Shown here: positions 21,748-34,088 of the stretch, in pieces
How the letters are laid out: the number at the start of each line of letters is the position of its first letter
How positions within the stretch are numbered: position 1 is the stretch's first letter
DNA from: Pratylenchus scribneri
Lineage: Eukaryota; Nematoda; Chromadorea; Rhabditida; Pratylenchidae
Assembly (NCBI GenBank): GCA_030063045.1
Contig: JAQSEB010000023.1
Span: 2,976,001-3,040,000, forward strand
DNA: 64,000 nucleotides
Direction of reading: 5' to 3'
Notes under the pieces: model-generated
Told to the model about the DNA's origin: nothing
The model's input: only the letters and a program-made list of their open reading frames with translations
Databases searched by the model: none
Program-made: the position numbers and the translations under genes

Positions 21748-23998
21748 TTATTTTGTGTTTTGTATTTCTTGTTTTTCCTTTGTTGCTCCAATTTCGGTTG
21801 TGGTTGCCGGCTGCTGTTTGAGAACAATTGGCTCGGCAAAAACATCAAAATCTGCATCCTCTTCATCAATAAACTGTAAATATAAATAAAATATTATTAA
21901 AATAATTTGTTTATTTTTTCCATTTTTTTACCTGCAATTCACGTGTGTCTTGTGTGACGGCTTCATTTGTGCAAAATGTGAGAAATGTCCTTTTAATAAT
22001 AAGAAGAAGAATATTTTTTATAAAAAAAACCGATATAAAAAGAAAATGAATTCAATGACTGAAAATGATTGAATGAAATTAAACATTGTTTTAAAATTAA
22101 TTTACTCGAAATGAAGCAGAATCCGGCAATAATTCCAGTGATTCCGCCAAATTGCAATAACCATTGATTAAACTAAATTATTTATTTTTATTAAATTCCC
22201 ATTTATTTATTTTTACCGTTTGCGATGGTGTTTCATTGTATTCTTCCACAAAATTATATTTAAAAAATACAGAAAGTTCAATTTGATCATTTATTGGTTC
22301 AATGCATTCATTTAAAACATTTCCACTTAAATTCCAACATTGTGTTGGCTAATAAATTAATAAACATAAAATTGATGAGAAGAAAAAGATTTACCCGACT
22401 AGGGAAGTCAGAATTGTACCAAAGGACGTCCACATATGTTTCTGAGCATGCCTCGGGGCAGGCACAAGAATCCCATGTAGTTGGATCACCGTATACCTTT
22501 GTGACATTCAAAACACAAAGAGCTGGAATTAAATATCAATTTTAAAGGCATTTATTATTCATTATTCACCTTTATCCAAACCACAAATTGGAATTTTTGT
22601 GCCAATGCCCAAATATCTGGGATCGGTGCAGCCACAGACCAAATGGACTTGATTTTGATAGCAACTTTGTAAACAACCCTTTTAATAAATTAATTCAAAT
22701 TAATTTAATCAGAGTGCCCCAAACAATTATTGTGTAAATGCCAGGATAATAGAAAGTGTGCACTTCCTTTGTGCCATTTATGCATTCACCGTAGACTCCA
22801 TCCAGACGGCCAACATTCCTCTGAAATATTCAAAATTAATCCGTAAATAAATGTGAAATTAATTCACTTCGGTTAACATCATTTGAGTGGATGAATCCGG
22901 CGGGGAGGAATAATGTAAGGAATTTATGAAAATGTGCTCATTCCTTCGTTGCACAAAAACATTTATTGAGGAAGTCTCTGCCAACAATGGAATAAATTAT
23001 TATTAAATATTATTTTTTGCACCAATCCATGGCAAATAATCCTCCTCATTCAATTGGAGCAATGCCTGGAAACCGTAATTTTCGCCACTGTCCGCAACAT
23101 CGTAGATTTTGCCGGATTGGCCAAAAGTGAAACAATTCCCCAGGGTTGGATCATTCCAAGTGGTTAATTCCGTCCTTATTTTGGTTGAAAAATTAATTCC
23201 AAATTATTTCCAAACTCAATTTCCAATTCTTGGCCGGCAAAAGATGCCCAAACGAATAAATCGTCGATTGTCCAACTCAAATTCTCATTTTTGGCTGTCT
23301 CATTTTTGGTATTTAAAAAGAATGGAGTCAATTCGTGAAATAATGTTGGATCCTGGATTAACATTTCAATTAACTATAAATTTATTCAAAATTGAATTCA
23401 TTTTGGCTGAACAAACTGCAATCAAATTTGGGTCCTTTTTTGCGTTGAATAATTCAATCAAATCAGAATCCTCAGAGGCTAAAATGTTAAATTTTTGCCT
23501 AAAATAATTTCAAAAATATTTTTGTACGAATTTCGCAATTATCGCCAAAATATTGTTCGGAACATTCGCATTTATATCCGCCCAATTCATCAATGCAAAT
23601 TGCTTCCTTGTCAAATTGTTGGCATTTTGTGAGGCCACCAATGGTCGAATTCAATGACAGAATACAATCATCAATGTCTAATAAATGTAATTAGGCAATT
23701 TAATATTAAATTAATTTATTCCACTTATTTCGCAATTATATCCAATTGCCCCATCCGGACATGTGCAAATATATCCAGCCTGCGTACTTTGGCAAATTCC
23801 CTCATATTCGCATGGATTTGGATCACAAAAATTATAACCATCCGCGAATTCCTGCCCTTCATTTGGCATTGGAAAGAAATTGAGAAAAATGACCAACAAA
23901 AGGACTAAAAATAATCGAAAAATAATAATTAGAAATTTTTTTAAACCTGCAAATGAATCAAAGGGAAAAAAGAATTTGGTAATTATTTTTGTTTTCAT
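21748..23998 (-). CDS. EGAS-like channel: EGF repeats + DEG/ENaC (copy 1)
   Basis: Degenerin/ENaC/ASIC-family cation channel with EGF modules in its ectodomain, the plan of C. elegans EGAS proteins. In order: a short cytoplasmic start, TM1 (FLIIIFRLFLVLLLVIFLNF), EGF 1 (NPCEYEGICQ, YICTCPDGAIGYNCE), EGF 2 (CECSEQYFGDNCE), then ENaC ectodomain motifs FVWASFAGQ, GNCFTFGQ, SGENYGFQALLQLNEEDYLP, GCLQSCYQNQVHLVCGCTDP, CACPEACSETYVDVLWYNSD, and TM2 with GGITGIIAGFCFISIIEF. A 29-nt exon inside TM2 restores the frame. The G-x-S filter position reads G-F-C. The tail (FIDEEDADFDVFAEPIVLKQ) is cytoplasmic. The cysteine normally following SFxG is absent. No HG motif is evident before TM1. Confidence 0.85.
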
Positions 23999-24376
23999 TC
24001 ATCGAAATTTACAAAATTATAGGTAATTTGAAGAAATGGCACAAAAGGAAAATGTTTTTGCATTGGAATGGGTGAATGGATGGATGTGAATGACCTTTGG
24101 CCGAATTAATGGTCAAATTTGCCCTTTTTGTGTTTTGTTGAAAATTCCATGGAAACCACTGCCTCAAAGGAATTAGTAAAACAATGCAAAGAATTGACCC
24201 ATCATTATGAATGAATGGAGGATAATTTCAATTTCCAAATTCGGTGAATAGACAAAAATGGATTTTGGTAATATTTTTATGAAGCCTATTGTGTCTCTCA
24301 AAACAAACAAAGGAATTTTTGGATGGATATTTTTGACAAAAATAATCCAAAATGAGTGAAAAACAATTTTTATTAA

Positions 24377-25351
24377 AATGAAAAAATTATTCCATAAATT
24401 TGCTTTATTAATTTTTCTATCATTTTTCAAATTAAATTGGCAACAAAGTGCGGAATTGGGTAAAATTGATGAAGGCATAAAATTCATTATTTATTCATTC
24501 ATTCAAAGATGAACTCCAAAAATTGTGCCCCAATGTTCAGGGCATTTATTGCAGTCATTGTAGCCACAAAAGTGTTGAACAAATTTGCCCAATTGAATGC
24601 CGTTTTTGTGGAGGAAGCGGCGGAGGAGGATTTGGAGGCTTTCGTGGGTTTCCTCTACACCAAGGCTCAGGGATTCCGGTGGCTGGGCCAATTGAGGCGA
24701 GGGGAATTGGCACAATGTTGCCACAGAATTTAGGTGGAATCAAAATTCCTAAATAATTATTATTTGAATTGTATTTGAGGTGTTTTGAGGCGACAATGCA
24801 ATTTGGTGAATGGAATTTGTGGAATGTGCAAAGTAGAAATATATTTATTTTATTTTTATTAATTTAAAAAGATTCCATCAATAAGTGAATTATGCGTGGA
24901 TGATTGTCTGAAATGCGAAAATGGGAATTCTGATGGAATATTGCCAACAAATATTGGAGAAGGCCAAAATGATGATTTATTTGGGGATGAATTAATTAGC
25001 AATGAATTGCCATCGACCAATGGATTTGGTACAAAATTAATATTATTTTTTATTAATTTATTCAGACAATTCAAACGGTGATCCAACAAATTTATTGGAA
25101 ATATTTCAACAATTACAAAAAATGGAACAAAAAGAGGGAAAAATAATGTCGGCGAATGTTCAAAAGAATGTTGTAATAATAAAAATATTAACAAATTAAT
25201 TTTAATCAAAATTTTGAAGGAAGAAGATGTTGGCGCAGAACAAATTGATGATGAAGAGGAGAATTTAATTGGCGGAGGACAAATGGATGGAGAAAAAGGC
25301 CAATTATTTCAACAATTTCCCTCAAAAAATGGCCAAATTAATCAGATTTGA
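24377..25351 (+). CDS. Secreted protein with two six-cysteine (ShKT-like) domains (copy 1)
   Basis: Signal peptide from 24377 (LFHKFALLIFLSFFKL), then exons 24509-24733, 24780-24832, 24872 to about 25026, and two more to the stop at 25349-25351. Two modules share one cysteine pattern: C-x7-C-x2-C-x8-C-x3-C-x2-C (CPNVQGIYCSHC, ICPIECRFC), and C-x6-C-x2-C-x8-C-x3-C-x2-C (CNLVNGICGMCK, LCVDDCLKC). A Gly-rich linker (GGSGGGGFGGFRGF) separates them, and the C-terminal third is acidic and Gln-rich. The CxxxCxxC ending resembles ShKT domains but the other spacings are shorter, so this is a divergent ShKT or a separate fold. The first splice needs a GTGCGG donor to keep frame and is the weakest point. 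Confidence 0.6.
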
Positions 25352-26212
25352 TGAAAATTGAAGAACATTTGTGCAACAACAATTAATGTCAATTCACATT
25401 TTAATTTCCCATAATTTTCGGTAAATTTTCCCCCAAATTTCATCCCAAAATTCATCCAAAAAGTTTTTTCTTGCTTTTTTTGCCATTTCCCAATACCCTT
25501 TTCCTTTCGCACATTCCCAGCTGCATTTTTCGGCCAAATCAAAAGGACAAAATGAATGGTGGGACAGGACCCATTAATAATTTCCCAGCCCCTGGGGATC
25601 CATCGCTTTTCTCTCAACTTTTTGTCCCCCCTCCCCCCCCCCCCGCCACCAAATCTATTCATTTGCTCATTTTTTTGCTGAGCCCAACTTCGACGGATTC
25701 AATTTGGGCCAATTCGCGCATTTATCTGCTCATAATATTAAATTGTAAAAGTATCAATTTTATTGAATTTATGGAAGCAAATATCCAAATGGCCAGCCCC
25801 AATAATTTTCCTCATTCTTCACCAAATTTCCAATCACATTTGGAGGAATTTATTATGGCCATAAAGTGCGCCTTTTCCTCCCATTTCATTTCTTCTGGCC
25901 AATTTTCCTTCCTCCAACCCAAAGTTTATCCAATTTGCCCCCCCCCCCCCTTCTAATGATCCCATTTATTCCTTTTGTCAAAGGCGATGCCTCTGCCGCC
26001 TTCGGGCCAATCATCTTTTGGACCCAATGCTGGGGCGAGGATTTATGATATTGGGGGAATGCTTTACTAAAGGAGAATGGGGCCAAAAAGAAAACACATT
26101 TGCTTTTCCCACACCAAATTCCCTCTTCATTGATTCCCATTTTAAGCCGATTATCTACAAAGATTAGCCTTTTTGTTTAAAGAATCAAATAAATTCATCA
26201 ATCAATTTTTGA
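25352..26212. other. Intergenic with poly-C tracts, upstream of twist
   Basis: No supported gene. It holds C-rich homopolymers near 25626-25644 and 25938-25950; the latter is the main length difference between the two duplicate copies. Confidence 0.5.
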
Positions 26213-27206
26213 ATGGTTTCACATCGTCGAAAACGTCCAAAATCCTCGAATAATCAAATTGAATGCATTTCATTTTCTGCCCCCTCCCAAATTGTGCATA
26301 GGCCAAATTCATCGTTGGCCACTCGCCAAATTCTCCCCCAAAATGCGCCATGCCGACAAAGATATAATGCCGCATTTCAGGTAGGCCAAATATACCTGAA
26401 TAAATTTTAATAAATTTTAGGCCCTTCAAAAGGCATATAAACAGGCAATGATGCAAAAACAACAAAAAGGCGATGCCGTGAAAATTGAGGGAGAAAATGG
26501 GAATGGAGGCGAGGAACAACGAATTGATGAACGAAAATTGTTGGAATTGAAAAGAAATATGGCAAATTGCAGGGAAAGACAAAGAACTGAGGCAATAAAA
26601 TAAATGTTTTTGGGTAAAAAATTGAAGAATTAAGGAATTGAATGAAGCATTCAAACGACTTCGACGGGCAATTCCCTCAATGCCATCGGATAAAATGAGC
26701 AAAATACACACATTGAAAATTGCCACCGAATATATTCTCTTTTTAGATCAGGTAATTAAAATTTGCATGTAAAATGGTTATTTTTATAGGTCTACCATAC
26801 ACTGGATTATGCGAATGTAATTTGTGGATTTAACCAATCAGCGAATGACCAATCATTTATTGCCCAAGAGGAGGAGGAAAATATTGAGGAAAATTCCACT
26901 TTGACATTTGGCAAAATTCCAACAGAAATTGGTAACAAAATTTGATTGGTCCTTCATTTATAATTACATTATTTTCCCATTGAAGGAATCGACCAATTGA
27001 GAACAAATTTCAATGCTTGGCGCAGTGAAATTGCCGCAATGGAAATGAATTCCATTGGCGGAATTGAACCAAACAATGAGGAAAAGGAAGGAATTGAAAA
27101 TGTGGATGGAAGAGAAATGATGCTAGAGGGAATGAAAATAGTTGGTCTCTACTTTTAAAATACGGTACTTAATATATTCATTTTAAAGGAATTTGCCCTA
27201 CAATAA
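26213..27206 (+). CDS. hlh-8: Twist-family bHLH transcription factor (copy 1)
   Basis: The exons 26213-26380, 26421-26591, 26635-26751, 26790-26931 and 26986 to about 27143 join in phase. The bHLH reads [20 protein letters not shown] and [20 protein letters not shown], then [18 protein letters not shown]. The PSxPSDKxSKIxTLKxAxxYIxFLxQV signature is that of Twist/HLH-8, which binds E-boxes as a dimer with E/Daughterless and specifies mesoderm. The intron at 26592-26634 has a GC donor (GAG|GCAATA) inside the basic/helix-1 junction, and only that splice keeps the frame. An acidic C-terminus follows; the end is 27206 or 27258 depending on the last splice. The Twist-family assignment is firm, the one-to-one orthology likely. 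Confidence 0.85.
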
Positions 27207-27349
27207 TGTTCTTCTCAATATGTTGGACAAATATTACGGAAAAGAATTGGCTAATTAATTGATGTTTTTATCAAAATTTAACAATAAAAATATTTTGATA
27301 ATATTTTGAATAAATCAATATTATTTCTTATTTCTTGTTTTCGTCCATT

Positions 27350-27896
27350 TTAAGCACAAAAAGGCCAATAGAACTGAAAAGGGGAGAACATGGGATAATA
27401 AAAAAGAAATGGGAGGAACCTGGGCAAATGGCAATCGGCCAACTTTGCCAATGCCCGTTGCGACCATACATTGTTGGCCAGATGGGCAACTTCCAATTAA
27501 ATCGCACTAAAAATAATGTTTTTAATTAATATTATTATAATTTTGGATGTACCCCTGGTCCACCAACGGAAACAGTCGACGAGGATGAACCGCTGCTTGA
27601 ATCGGAACTATTGCTGGTTGAAACGCATGAAGGAAATCCTTGAAAATGAGGGAACATAGAATTTGTCCAAAATTTTAATCAACCTCCAACGGATTGGCTA
27701 TAGGGTTGATTGCCAACTTTGACGATGGAAACACGGACTTGGCAAACATAGCCCTGGGAACATTGCACCAAATTGCACTGAATTAAATGAATTCATTTTT
27801 CCATAAAAATTCATTTAATGCTCCACCGTTGGTCCATTCACTTCCACATGGGAATTCCCATCAGGATCTATGTTCTGATCGACTTCTTCCGGGGAT
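27350..27896 (-). pseudogene. 5'-truncated copy of the threefold-Cys-repeat gene
   Basis: It is identical to the 3' exons of the gene at 34089-35056 and holds repeats 2 and 3 (CNLVQCSQGYVC and CDLIGSCPSGQQC) and the stop. The duplication breakpoint cuts it inside the exon encoding ISSPEEVDQN. Signal peptide and first repeat are missing, so a functional secreted product is not expected. Confidence 0.75.
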
Positions 27897-27963
27897 AATC
27901 ATTCATCAAAATTGTCGTTGATTTATTCCCCAATCAATTTTAATAAATATTTTCCCAATTATA

Positions 27964-28355
27964 GATAAAAAAAGACGAATATTTTCCTGAATTATTTGCT
28001 ACTAAAAATTTGCTATGTCCCGAGATCTTTTTGGTTTGTCCATGTTTTTCGGGTGGAATTTTAATAAAAAAATTGTGCAGTGGAATGTGATGTGCCACCG
28101 CCGGAAGGAATAAATGAACGATTTTATTTGGGTGCCAAAAAGGCGGACAAATGTTTGCATATTGCATTTGCCAATGCAATGATGAGAGGATTAAAAATTG
28201 AAGTGGTGACGGACGATCCAACCAGCTATCGAATTTATGATCAGCCGAAGGATGGGTATAGACATGCACATGGACACAATTTTCAGCCGGAATTTAACCC
28301 AATTGGGAATGGACATGGATATGGACATCAAATGAATGGAAGTCGAAAGGAATAA
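27964..28355 (+). pseudogene. 3' exons of the unrecognised gene (copy 2, 5' lost)
   Basis: Identical to 21231-21622, but its upstream exons lie outside the duplicated segment. Here the region upstream is the truncated Cys-repeat gene in the opposite orientation. Without a new promoter and start it should not be expressed. Confidence 0.6.
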
Positions 28356-28480
28356 TGGAGGATAAAAGATAACCGATGGTTTGATGAAATTTTCTGATAC
28401 ATTTCACAATTATTTTTTTTTGTTAATAAAAAATACATCAAATTTCGATTGATCCATTTATTTTGTTGATAAAATAAATA

Positions 28481-30731
28481 TTATTTTGTGTTTTGTATTT
28501 CTTGTTTTTCCTTTGTTGCTCCAATTTCGGTTGTGGTTGCCGGCTGCTGTTTGAGAACAATTGGCTCGGCAAAAACATCAAAATCTGCATCCTCTTCATC
28601 AATAAACTGTAAATATAAATAAAATATTATTAAAATAATTTGTTTATTTTTTCCATTTTTTTACCTGCAATTCACGTGTGTCTTGTGTGACGGCTTCATT
28701 TGTGCAAAATGTGAGAAATGTCCTTTTAATAATAAGAAGAAGAATATTTTTTATAAAAAAAACCGATATAAAAAGAAAATGAATTCAATGACTGAAAATG
28801 ATTGAATGAAATTAAACATTGTTTTAAAATTAATTTACTCGAAATGAAGCAGAATCCGGCAATAATTCCAGTGATTCCGCCAAATTGCAATAACCATTGA
28901 TTAAACTAAATTATTTATTTTTATTAAATTCCCATTTATTTATTTTTACCGTTTGCGATGGTGTTTCATTGTATTCTTCCACAAAATTATATTTAAAAAA
29001 TACAGAAAGTTCAATTTGATCATTTATTGGTTCAATGCATTCATTTAAAACATTTCCACTTAAATTCCAACATTGTGTTGGCTAATAAATTAATAAACAT
29101 AAAATTGATGAGAAGAAAAAGATTTACCCGACTAGGGAAGTCAGAATTGTACCAAAGGACGTCCACATATGTTTCTGAGCATGCCTCGGGGCAGGCACAA
29201 GAATCCCATGTAGTTGGATCACCGTATACCTTTGTGACATTCAAAACACAAAGAGCTGGAATTAAATATCAATTTTAAAGGCATTTATTATTCATTATTC
29301 ACCTTTATCCAAACCACAAATTGGAATTTTTGTGCCAATGCCCAAATATCTGGGATCGGTGCAGCCACAGACCAAATGGACTTGATTTTGATAGCAACTT
29401 TGTAAACAACCCTTTTAATAAATTAATTCAAATTAATTTAATCAGAGTGCCCCAAACAATTATTGTGTAAATGCCAGGATAATAGAAAGTGTGCACTTCC
29501 TTTGTGCCATTTATGCATTCACCGTAGACTCCATCCAGACGGCCAACATTCCTCTGAAATATTCAAAATTAATCCGTAAATAAATGTGAAATTAATTCAC
29601 TTCGGTTAACATCATTTGAGTGGATGAATCCGGCGGGGAGGAATAATGTAAGGAATTTATGAAAATGTGCTCATTCCTTCGTTGCACAAAAACATTTATT
29701 GAGGAAGTCTCTGCCAACAATGGAATAAATTATTATTAAATATTATTTTTTGCACCAATCCATGGCAAATAATCCTCCTCATTCAATTGGAGCAATGCCT
29801 GGAAACCGTAATTTTCGCCACTGTCCGCAACATCGTAGATTTTGCCGGATTGGCCAAAAGTGAAACAATTCCCCAGGGTTGGATCATTCCAAGTGGTTAA
29901 TTCCGTCCTTATTTTGGTTGAAAAATTAATTCCAAATTATTTCCAAACTCAATTTCCAATTCTTGGCCGGCAAAAGATGCCCAAACGAATAAATCGTCGA
30001 TTGTCCAACTCAAATTCTCATTTTTGGCTGTCTCATTTTTGGTATTTAAAAAGAATGGAGTCAATTCGTGAAATAATGTTGGATCCTGGATTAACATTTC
30101 AATTAACTATAAATTTATTCAAAATTGAATTCATTTTGGCTGAACAAACTGCAATCAAATTTGGGTCCTTTTTTGCGTTGAATAATTCAATCAAATCAGA
30201 ATCCTCAGAGGCTAAAATGTTAAATTTTTGCCTAAAATAATTTCAAAAATATTTTTGTACGAATTTCGCAATTATCGCCAAAATATTGTTCGGAACATTC
30301 GCATTTATATCCGCCCAATTCATCAATGCAAATTGCTTCCTTGTCAAATTGTTGGCATTTTGTGAGGCCACCAATGGTCGAATTCAATGACAGAATACAA
30401 TCATCAATGTCTAATAAATGTAATTAGGCAATTTAATATTAAATTAATTTATTCCACTTATTTCGCAATTATATCCAATTGCCCCATCCGGACATGTGCA
30501 AATATATCCAGCCTGCGTACTTTGGCAAATTCCCTCATATTCGCATGGATTTGGATCACAAAAATTATAACCATCCGCGAATTCCTGCCCTTCATTTGGC
30601 ATTGGAAAGAAATTGAGAAAAATGACCAACAAAAGGACTAAAAATAATCGAAAAATAATAATTAGAAATTTTTTTAAACCTGCAAATGAATCAAAGGGAA
30701 AAAAGAATTTGGTAATTATTTTTGTTTTCAT
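28481..30731 (-). CDS. EGAS-like channel: EGF repeats + DEG/ENaC (copy 2)
   Basis: I see no difference from the copy at 21748-23998 in any exon or splice site, including the GFC filter. The whole gene and about 380 bp of its upstream flank up to the next divergent gene are inside the duplicated segment, so this copy should keep its promoter. If the duplication is real, the animal carries two identical channel genes. Confidence 0.83.
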
Positions 30732-31109
30732 TCATCGAAATTTACAAAATTATAGGTAATTTGAAGAAATGGCACAAAAGGAAAATGTTTTTGCATTGGA
30801 ATGGGTGAATGGATGGATGTGAATGACCTTTGGCCGAATTAATGGTCAAATTTGCCCTTTTTGTGTTTTGTTGAAAATTCCATGGAAACCACTGCCTCAA
30901 AGGAATTAGTAAAACAATGCAAAGAATTGACCCATCATTATGAATGAATGGAGGATAATTTCAATTTCCAAATTCGGTGAATAGACAAAAATGGATTTTG
31001 GTAATATTTTTATGAAGCCTATTGTGTCTCTCAAAACAAACAAAGGAATTTTTGGATGGATATTTTTGACAAAAATAATCCAAAATGAGTGAAAAACAAT
31101 TTTTATTAA

Positions 31110-32084
31110 AATGAAAAAATTATTCCATAAATTTGCTTTATTAATTTTTCTATCATTTTTCAAATTAAATTGGCAACAAAGTGCGGAATTGGGTAAAATT
31201 GATGAAGGCATAAAATTCATTATTTATTCATTCATTCAAAGATGAACTCCAAAAATTGTGCCCCAATGTTCAGGGCATTTATTGCAGTCATTGTAGCCAC
31301 AAAAGTGTTGAACAAATTTGCCCAATTGAATGCCGTTTTTGTGGAGGAAGCGGCGGAGGAGGATTTGGAGGCTTTCGTGGGTTTCCTCTACACCAAGGCT
31401 CAGGGATTCCGGTGGCTGGGCCAATTGAGGCGAGGGGAATTGGCACAATGTTGCCACAGAATTTAGGTGGAATCAAAATTCCTAAATAATTATTATTTGA
31501 ATTGTATTTGAGGTGTTTTGAGGCGACAATGCAATTTGGTGAATGGAATTTGTGGAATGTGCAAAGTAGAAATATATTTATTTTATTTTTATTAATTTAA
31601 AAAGATTCCATCAATAAGTGAATTATGCGTGGATGATTGTCTGAAATGCGAAAATGGGAATTCTGATGGAATATTGCCAACAAATATTGGAGAAGGCCAA
31701 AATGATGATTTATTTGGGGATGAATTAATTAGCAATGAATTGCCATCGACCAATGGATTTGGTACAAAATTAATATTATTTTTTATTAATTTATTCAGAC
31801 AATTCAAACGGTGATCCAACAAATTTATTGGAAATATTTCAACAATTACAAAAAATGGAACAAAAAGAGGGAAAAATAATGTCGGCGAATGTTCAAAAGA
31901 ATGTTGTAATAATAAAAATATTAACAAATTAATTTTAATCAAAATTTTGAAGGAAGAAGATGTTGGCGCAGAACAAATTGATGATGAAGAGGAGAATTTA
32001 ATTGGCGGAGGACAAATGGATGGAGAAAAAGGCCAATTATTTCAACAATTTCCCTCAAAAAATGGCCAAATTAATCAGATTTGA
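31110..32084 (+). CDS. Secreted two-domain six-cysteine protein (copy 2)
   Basis: Same sequence as 24377-25351: signal peptide, two C-x6/7-C-x2-C-x8-C-x3-C-x2-C modules, Gly-rich linker, acidic Gln-rich tail. It is divergently arranged with the EGAS channel gene (starts about 380 bp apart), so the two may share a regulatory region, and that region is duplicated with them. Confidence 0.58.
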
Positions 32085-32951
32085 TGAAAATTGAAGAACA
32101 TTTGTGCAACAACAATTAATGTCAATTCACATTTTAATTTCCCATAATTTTCGGTAAATTTTCCCCCAAATTTCATCCCAAAATTCATCCAAAAAGTTTT
32201 TTCTTGCTTTTTTTGCCATTTCCCAATACCCTTTTCCTTTCGCACATTCCCAGCTGCATTTTTCGGCCAAATCAAAAGGACAAAATGAATGGTGGGACAG
32301 GACCCATTAATAATTTCCCAGCCCCTGGGGATCCATCGCTTTTCTCTCAACTTTTTGTCCCCCCTCCCCCCCCCCCCGCCACCAAATCTATTCATTTGCT
32401 CATTTTTTTGCTGAGCCCAACTTCGACGGATTCAATTTGGGCCAATTCGCGCATTTATCTGCTCATAATATTAAATTGTAAAAGTATCAATTTTATTGAA
32501 TTTATGGAAGCAAATATCCAAATGGCCAGCCCCAATAATTTTCCTCATTCTTCACCAAATTTCCAATCACATTTGGAGGAATTTATTATGGCCATAAAGT
32601 GCGCCTTTTCCTCCCATTTCATTTCTTCTGGCCAATTTTCCTTCCTCCAACCCAAAGTTTATCCAATTTGCCCCCCCCCCCCCCCCCCCTTCTAATGATC
32701 CCATTTATTCCTTTTGTCAAAGGCGATGCCTCTGCCGCCTTCGGGCCAATCATCTTTTGGACCCAATGCTGGGGCGAGGATTTATGATATTGGGGGAATG
32801 CTTTACTAAAGGAGAATGGGGCCAAAAAGAAAACACATTTGCTTTTCCCACACCAAATTCCCTCTTCATTGATTCCCATTTTAAGCCGATTATCTACAAA
32901 GATTAGCCTTTTTGTTTAAAGAATCAAATAAATTCATCAATCAATTTTTGA
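32085..32951. other. Intergenic with expanded poly-C, upstream of twist copy 2
   Basis: Same as 25352-26212 except that the poly-C tract at 32671-32689 is 19 rather than 13 bases. No gene supported. Confidence 0.5.
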
Positions 32952-33945
32952 ATGGTTTCACATCGTCGAAAACGTCCAAAATCCTCGAATAATCAAATTG
33001 AATGCATTTCATTTTCTGCCCCCTCCCAAATTGTGCATAGGCCAAATTCATCGTTGGCCACTCGCCAAATTCTCCCCCAAAATGCGCCATGCCGACAAAG
33101 ATATAATGCCGCATTTCAGGTAGGCCAAATATACCTGAATAAATTTTAATAAATTTTAGGCCCTTCAAAAGGCATATAAACAGGCAATGATGCAAAAACA
33201 ACAAAAAGGCGATGCCATGAAAATTGAGGGAGAAAATGGGAATGGAGGCGAGGAACAACGAATTGATGAACGAAAATTGTTGGAATTGAAAAGAAATATG
33301 GCAAATTGCAGGGAAAGACAAAGAACTGAGGCAATAAAATAAATGTTTTTGGGTAAAAAATTGAAGAATTAAGGAATTGAATGAAGCATTCAAACGACTT
33401 CGACGGGCAATTCCCTCAATGCCATCGGATAAAATGAGCAAAATACACACATTGAAAATTGCCACCGAATATATTCTCTTTTTAGATCAGGTAATTAAAA
33501 TTTGCATGTAAAATGGTTATTTTTATAGGTCTACCATACACTGGATTATGCGAATGTAATTTGTGGATTTAACCAATCAGCGAATGACCAATCATTTATT
33601 GCCCAAGAGGAGGAGGAAAATATTGAGGAAAATTCCACTTTGACATTTGGCAAAATTCCAACAGAAATTGGTAACAAAATTTGATTGGTCCTTCATTTAT
33701 AATTACATTATTTTCCCATTGAAGGAATCGACCAATTGAGAACAAATTTCAATGCTTGGCGCAGTGAAATTGCCGCAATGGAAATGAATTCCATTGGCGG
33801 AATTGAACCAAACAATGAGGAAAAGGAAGGAATTGAAAATGTGGATGGAAGAGAAATGATGCTAGAGGGAATGAAAATAGTTGGTCTCTACTTTTAAAAT
33901 ACGGTACTTAATATATTCATTTTAAAGGAATTTGCCCTACAATAA
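32952..33945 (+). CDS. hlh-8: Twist-family bHLH transcription factor (copy 2)
   Basis: Copy of 26213-27206 with one visible coding difference: GATGCC[GTG/ATG]AAA, giving Met at 33217-33219 where copy 1 has Val, in the linker before the bHLH. The basic region, both helices and the GC-AG intron (33331-33373) are unchanged, so DNA binding should be the same. Two adjacent twist genes would double dosage of a mesodermal regulator. Confidence 0.83.
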
Positions 33946-34088
33946 TGTTCTTCTCAATATGTTGGACAAATATTACGGAAAAGAATTGGCTAATTAATTG
34001 ATGTTTTTATCAAAATTTAACAATAAAAATATTTTGATAATATTTTGAATAAATCAATATTATTTCTTATTTCTTGTTTTCGTCCATT

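Larger units (their letters stand above)
21162..27896. repeat. 6.73-kb direct tandem duplication, copy 1
   Basis: The sequence from ATAATCATTCATC (21162) to CTTCTTCCGGGGAT (27896) repeats from 27895 to 34635. The offset is 6733 bp, rising to 6739 after a longer poly-C run. By eye I find only two differences: C13 (25938-25950) against C19 (32671-32689), and G26478 against A33217. The junction at 27891-27900 joins the right end to the left end with about 2 bp of overlap (AT). Confidence 0.95.
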
